The notes under the pieces: model-generated
Database searches by the model: none
Seen by the model: only the letters and a program-made list of their open reading frames with translations
Told to the model about the DNA's origin: nothing
From: Terriglobia bacterium
GTDB lineage: Bacteria > Acidobacteriota > Terriglobia > UBA7540
Direction of reading: 5' to 3'
Assembly: GCA_030038235.1 (NCBI GenBank)
Contig: JASHPE010000407.1
Coordinates: 1 to 64,000, forward strand
DNA: 64,000 bases
Shown here: one piece after another, positions 59,681 through 64,000 of the stretch
How positions within the stretch are numbered: position 1 is the first letter of the stretch
Layout: each line of letters begins with the position of its first letter
Made by a program: the position numbers and the translations under genes

Positions 59681-60970
59681 TCACTCGCAGGCTCGATTGG
59701 ACGCGGCATGGTATCCCGCCAACTCCGCCTGACGCTGCTTGATCAGGCGGCCGTTGGCCGTCTTCTTGTACCAGCGCGTGCCGGGGCAGTGATAAACGCC
59801 CGTCTTCAGGTTGACCCAGACGTCCGTGTTGGGATTGCCGGTTGTGGGGCCGTGGCTGAGGGGACTCCGCGGCGCCGCAGATGTCTTGGCCGGATGACCC
59901 GAGCCAGCGTTGCCGGAGGCCGAGGCCGTGCTTGGAGCCTGGCCGCTCGGAATGATTGGAGTGGTAGTCGGGGAATTGTGCACGACGGTTATGGCGGCAG
60001 CCGGTCGATGGCTCGCACGGTGATGCCACCAGGCGAACGACGATCCCGCGACTGCGAACAGCGCGATCAGCGCCGCCGCGGCTGTCCAGTAACGAGTGCG
60101 GTCTGTGGTGCGACCGCGCGCCGCCGAGGCGAGCGTGGCCTTCGATTGTTCAAGGACAGCCTGGATCTCGCCGGCATCGGCCGGCCGTTGCGACGGGTCT
60201 TTCTGCAGGCACTTCCGCACCAGAGCGCGCAGTTGCTCGGGCAATCCCGGATCGAGCGGCGGTGGATCCTCCACCATAATGGCCATGCTCAACTCGAATG
60301 GCGTCTGACCGTGGAAGGGAAGGCGTCCGCAGAGCAGCTCAAAGAACAAAGCGCCGAGCGACCACAGATCGCTTTTGGCGCTCGCCGCTTTGCCGCGCAG
60401 CAGCTCCGGCGCCATGTAACAGAGCGTGCCGGCCGTATCGCCGAGTTCGGCGAGCGATTGGCGGGACTGCGTCAGGGACTCGATCGCGGGCGCGTCCAAT
60501 CGCCGGGCCAAACCGAAGTCGAGAAGCTTGGTGTGGCCTTCGGGCGTGATCATCACGTTGGACGCCTTGAGATCGCGATGAATAATGCCTCGACCGTGCG
60601 CGTGGGCGAGTGCCGCGGCTATTTCGATGCCGTACGATACCGCGATCGCGGGCGGAAGCGGTCCATCGCGCACCACCTCCGAGAGCGGCCGCCCCTCGAC
60701 GTACTCCAAAGCGATGTAGCCGACGCCGTCTTCTTCTCCAATGTCGTGGGTGGCGCAGATCCCGGGATGGTTCAGCGCCGAAGCGGCGCGCGCTTCTTCG
60801 AGCAGCCGGCCCCACGCCTCGGCGTCCTCATCGGTGCCGGCGCGCATGATTTTGAGCGCGACTTTGCGGTCCAGGCGGACGTCCACGCCGCCCCAGACCT
60901 CGCCGAAAGCGCCCTCGCCGAGCTTCTCTTCGATGCGATAGTGGTCCAGGATTTGACCGGCCGCCGCCAT
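59681..60970 (-). CDS. Transmembrane Ser/Thr protein kinase with C-terminal VYHCPGTRWY motif domain
   Basis: 429 aa; LGEGAFGEVW, HRDLKASNVMI, DFGLARR, TM AAALIALFAVAGSSFAWW, C-term VWVNLKTGVYHCPGTRWYKKTANGRLIKQ. Confidence 0.9.
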   Translation of the reverse strand: MAAAGQILDHYRIEEKLGEGAFGEVWGGVDVRLDRKVALKIMRAGTDEDAEAWGRLLEEARAASALNHPGICATHDIGEEDGVGYIALEYVEGRPLSEVVRDGPLPPAIAVSYGIEIAAALAHAHGRGIIHRDLKASNVMITPEGHTKLLDFGLARRLDAPAIESLTQSRQSLAELGDTAGTLCYMAPELLRGKAASAKSDLWSLGALFFELLCGRLPFHGQTPFELSMAIMVEDPPPLDPGLPEQLRALVRKCLQKDPSQRPADAGEIQAVLEQSKATLASAARGRTTDRTRYWTAAAALIALFAVAGSSFAWWHHRASHRPAAAITVVHNSPTTTPIIPSGQAPSTASASGNAGSGHPAKTSAAPRSPLSHGPTTGNPNTDVWVNLKTGVYHCPGTRWYKKTANGRLIKQRQAELAGYHAASNRACE

Positions 60971-61029
60971 GACTGCAGTCTCTATCGCGATTCTACCCGG
61001 ATTTGCGGCTTCGGAGCGGTTTCATTTGC

Positions 61030-61139
61030 TGTAGCGCCGGTGTCCTCACCGGCGTGCTCCAGTGTCCCCACCGGCGTGCTCCAGTGTCCCCACCGGCGTG
61101 CGCGAGCTGAAAATCGCCGGTGAGGACACCGGCGCTACA
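61030..61139. repeat. REP-like palindrome (second copy) with perfect 25-bp arms and two 22-bp tandem repeats in the loop
   Basis: Arms 61030-61054/61115-61139; TGCTCCAGTGTCCCCACCGGCG x2 at 61055-61098. Confidence 0.93.
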
Positions 61140-61235
61140 GCAAATGAACCACGACCCGCCGCTACCCACGGTTGCCAGAATCGCGCCGCCGTCGGACAAT
61201 TGATGCGGGCTTGCGCGCGGCCCTCAGAGGAAGCG

Positions 61236-61691
61236 ATGATTGGCCACCCTGAAGACGATACCGGCGACGCGCTGGCGCGTCTCGAACGCGAGCTCGCACG
61301 CCTGAAGACCGGGCTGGAGTTGCTGGGGGTGAAGGCGTGCTCCTGTTGCCGGAATCTGTTTCGCGCCACAGAGCCGGGCAATCTGTTCGATGCCGGCGAG
61401 CTTGTGTGTTTTACATGCATTCGCCACTGGTGGCCGGAGCGATCGCGCGCGCTCGCCGCGCAGGATCGCGAGCTGATCGAGCACAAGCTGGTGCACTGGC
61501 TGCTGAACCACCACGGCGCGAAGGTGGTCCGGGACCACGAAAAACTCCCGCCTGATGACGGTCGGGGGATTCGACTGGTGGCGGCGTGCGAGGAATGCGA
61601 CGGCAAAGGGACTTGGGCAGGCTCCAAGTGCCACTTCTGTGGAGGGACCGGTGCCTTGTGCCTGGTGATCCCGAACCCGGAGGCCGCATGA
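61236..61691 (+). CDS. Small zinc-ribbon protein with DnaJ-like CxxCxGxG half-site
   Basis: CSCC..CFTC and CEECDGKGTWAGSKCHFCGGTG; start trimmed from 61062. Confidence 0.7.
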   Translation: MIGHPEDDTGDALARLERELARLKTGLELLGVKACSCCRNLFRATEPGNLFDAGELVCFTCIRHWWPERSRALAAQDRELIEHKLVHWLLNHHGAKVVRDHEKLPPDDGRGIRLVAACEECDGKGTWAGSKCHFCGGTGALCLVIPNPEAA

Positions 61692-61773
61692 CCGACGGTC
61701 CGGCGTGTGCACGCACCGGCTTGGCGCGGAAGGCGTCTGTGCTATTCTTTTGCCTTTGGAGGCAATTCGCGCC

Positions 61774-62076
61774 ATGACTTTTCTGGACACGCGTTATCGT
61801 CTGACTCGCAGCCTGACCAGTGAGGAAATCGAGCGGGCCGCTACGCTTTCCACGATCTACGGCATCCGCCGCGTCGACTTCGAAGGCAACGATCTGGTGA
61901 TCGAATACGACGCCTCGCGCATCCACGAGGCAGAAGTATTGGCGGCCGTGCGCCGCGCCGGCCTGCCTGTGGCGCCGCGGCAGCCGATTCCGCTCGGCGG
62001 GTTCGACCACACCGGCGAGTTCCATGACTTTGCCTGGCCCACTTCCGGAATCAGCCCGGCGAACCCAAAGTCTTGA
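61774..62076 (+). CDS. Small protein with HMA/ferredoxin-like fold lacking CxxC
   Basis: STIYGIRRVDFEGNDLVIEYDASRIHEAEVLAAVRRAGLPV. Confidence 0.6.
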   Translation: MTFLDTRYRLTRSLTSEEIERAATLSTIYGIRRVDFEGNDLVIEYDASRIHEAEVLAAVRRAGLPVAPRQPIPLGGFDHTGEFHDFAWPTSGISPANPKS

Positions 62077-62079
62077 CTC

Positions 62080-64000
62080 ATGCCTGATGCCCTTTCACGG
62101 CGTGCACCTCGGTCGAAGGTTTCCGCGCGCATCCTGCCGGCTCTGCTCGCTGCCATCTTTCTGGCGATCTCAGGCTTAGCGCCTGGGCTGGCGGCAGACA
62201 AGCCGCCACTCACGATCGACGAGTTCTTCAACTCGGTCGAAATCCAAACTGTTCGCATCTCGCCGGACGGACGTGCCGTGGTGATTGGCACGGCACGCGC
62301 CGATTGGGACCATAATCGCTTCCGCGACGACCTGTGGCTGTACCGCGACGGCGGCCCTCCAAGCTCCGGAAGTTTGATTCCACTCACCAGCAGCGGACAC
62401 GACTCCGATCCGCAATGGTCCCCTGACGGCCGCTGGATCGCGTTTCTCTCGGATCGCGGCGGCGACGCTGCGGAGGTCACGCCTGAGAAGCGGGCCAAGA
62501 GTGGCCGGGATGACGACGAGAATGACGATCCCGACGCGCAGGCCAAGCCGCCCACTCAGGTGTGGGTGATTTCGGCTGGCGGCGGTGAGGCGTTTCCGGT
62601 GACGCACGGTAAGGAAGATGTTCACGCGTTCGCCTGGTCCGCCGATTCCCGCCTGATTTACTTCGCCACGCGCGAGGCCTGGTCGAAGGAGCAGGAAGAC
62701 GCCTACAAGAAGGAATGGAAAGACGTGATTCAATTCCGCGAGTCGGAGCGCGGCGACGCCTTGTTCAGCGTTGATGTGACCGCAGCCGTCACGGGGCTCA
62801 CGGCGTCACCGGCTGCGCCGCCGGCGGCCCAGCCGCTCGCTACGTCGCCATGGCGCGTCAAAGCGCTCGCGGCCTCGCCCGACGGCCGCCGCTTGGTCTT
62901 CAGCACGGACTCGCGCTCCGAGCGCCAGGAAATGCTGGAAGCTTACAACCTGGACATGGTCGATCTTCACTCCGGCGCCGTGCATCTGCTGAGTCACACT
63001 CAGGCCATCTACGAGCATCCGGTGTGGTCGCGGGACGGCCGCCGCGTGTTCTTTGACGTGGGGAACGGATCGGTGGAAGGCGGCTACGAGGACGCCCAGC
63101 AGCGCGTCTATTCCGTGGAAGTGCCGGACACCTTGGCAGCGAGTGGTGCGCCGGTCGCGTCGCACACGCGCTGGGGCACGAAGTTCGAAGGGGCGGTTGA
63201 GCGTCCGAGTGTTCTCTCCGACGGCAGTCTGATCGTAACGGGCCGCCTGGGCACCGAGGTTCAACTCTATGAGGAGCGCGACCCCGCATCCGGCCTCAAA
63301 GCGTGCGCCGGTTGGGCCGGCACCTACGAGCAACCTTCCGCCGCCGATCACTCGCCGCGAATCGCTTTCGTGTACTCCTCGCTTGAGCAGCCCGCCGAGG
63401 TCTATCTCGCCCAGAGCGCCGATCAAATCGACCACGGCCAGCCTATTACGGCGTTCAACCGGCTCTTCACCACGCGCGCCTTGCCCGAAGGCAAGCCCTA
63501 TCGCTGGAAGGCCGACGACGGCACCACCGTGGAAGGCATGCTGATCTATCCGCCGGGCAAGTTCGGCGCCGGCCATCTGCCGATGTTCACTCTTATCCAC
63601 GGCGGTCCCGAGGACGCCGACGGCAATCACTTCGAGGCCGACTGGTATCAATGGGCGGCGCTCGCGGCCACGGACGGTTGGCTGGTGTTCGAGCCAAACT
63701 ATCGCGGCTCGGTCGGCTATGGTGACAAGTTCGCGCTCGGCATCATCGGGCCGATCGTGTCACGCCCGGGCAAAGACATCCTCGAGGGCGTCGATCAGCT
63801 TGTGCACGACGGCATCGCCGATCCCGATCATCTTACCGTCGGCGGCTACAGCTACGGCGGCTACATGGCCAACTGGCTGATCACCCAAACCACGCGCTTC
63901 AAAGCCGCCGTCTCGGGCGCAGGAGCTGTGGAGCACGTAGCGAATTGGGGCAACGATGATACGACGTTTGATGACGCCTATTTTCTCGGCGGCCTGCCCT
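62080..64000 (+). CDS. S9 family peptidase (prolyl oligopeptidase/DPP-like), truncated by window edge
   Basis: Own translation from ATG 62080: signal peptide, WSPDGRWIAFLSDR propeller, GGYSYGGYMANWLITQT nucleophile; absent from ORF track because no stop in window. Confidence 0.88.
   Translation, partial: MPDALSRRAPRSKVSARILPALLAAIFLAISGLAPGLAADKPPLTIDEFFNSVEIQTVRISPDGRAVVIGTARADWDHNRFRDDLWLYRDGGPPSSGSLIPLTSSGHDSDPQWSPDGRWIAFLSDRGGDAAEVTPEKRAKSGRDDDENDDPDAQAKPPTQVWVISAGGGEAFPVTHGKEDVHAFAWSADSRLIYFATREAWSKEQEDAYKKEWKDVIQFRESERGDALFSVDVTAAVTGLTASPAAPPAAQPLATSPWRVKALAASPDGRRLVFSTDSRSERQEMLEAYNLDMVDLHSGAVHLLSHTQAIYEHPVWSRDGRRVFFDVGNGSVEGGYEDAQQRVYSVEVPDTLAASGAPVASHTRWGTKFEGAVERPSVLSDGSLIVTGRLGTEVQLYEERDPASGLKACAGWAGTYEQPSAADHSPRIAFVYSSLEQPAEVYLAQSADQIDHGQPITAFNRLFTTRALPEGKPYRWKADDGTTVEGMLIYPPGKFGAGHLPMFTLIHGGPEDADGNHFEADWYQWAALAATDGWLVFEPNYRGSVGYGDKFALGIIGPIVSRPGKDILEGVDQLVHDGIADPDHLTVGGYSYGGYMANWLITQTTRFKAAVSGAGAVEHVANWGNDDTTFDDAYFLGGLP

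Overview
High-GC (apparently acidobacterial; inferred from ADOP permease, PSCyt1/DUF1549-DUF1553 protein and repeat content) chromosomal window dominated by housekeeping and catabolic genes: hisI, an IMPase-family phosphatase, a fused NAPRTase-nicotinamidase, aminotransferase, tannase-like esterase, LeuA-like synthase, ALDH, gpmA/eno, glgC, tRNA-Arg(TCG), lgt, OPT transporter, orphan CuA cupredoxin, ADOP permease, AKR, rimI-tsaB, GAF/SpoIIE phosphatase, lysA, nadK, PBP4/D-aminoacylase fusion, YncE/phosphatase fusion, ggt, PSCyt1 protein, giant ASH/FG-GAP protein, MFS+ROK, Ser/Thr kinase, and an S9 peptidase running off the right edge (absent from the ORF track because it has no stop). No CRISPR, prophage or IS transposase was found. 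The unusual material is mostly between genes: (1) at least seven imperfect inverted repeats, each built from a different short degenerate word (GGGGTTAG, TGACTTC, AGCTGAT, etc.); (2) several REP-like palindrome families, some extending or interrupting coding sequences (MazF tail, Lgt and aminotransferase C-termini, PSCyt1 linker); (3) three loci of a small 'NAxKSTGPRT..GK' protein family behind sigma70-like promoters with decaying tails; (4) two type II TA pairs, one with a palindromic operator duplicated 1.55 kb away; (5) gene relics (oxalate decarboxylase N-terminus beside the tRNA; a frameshifted small conserved gene). All homology calls are by motif recognition only; no searches were run.
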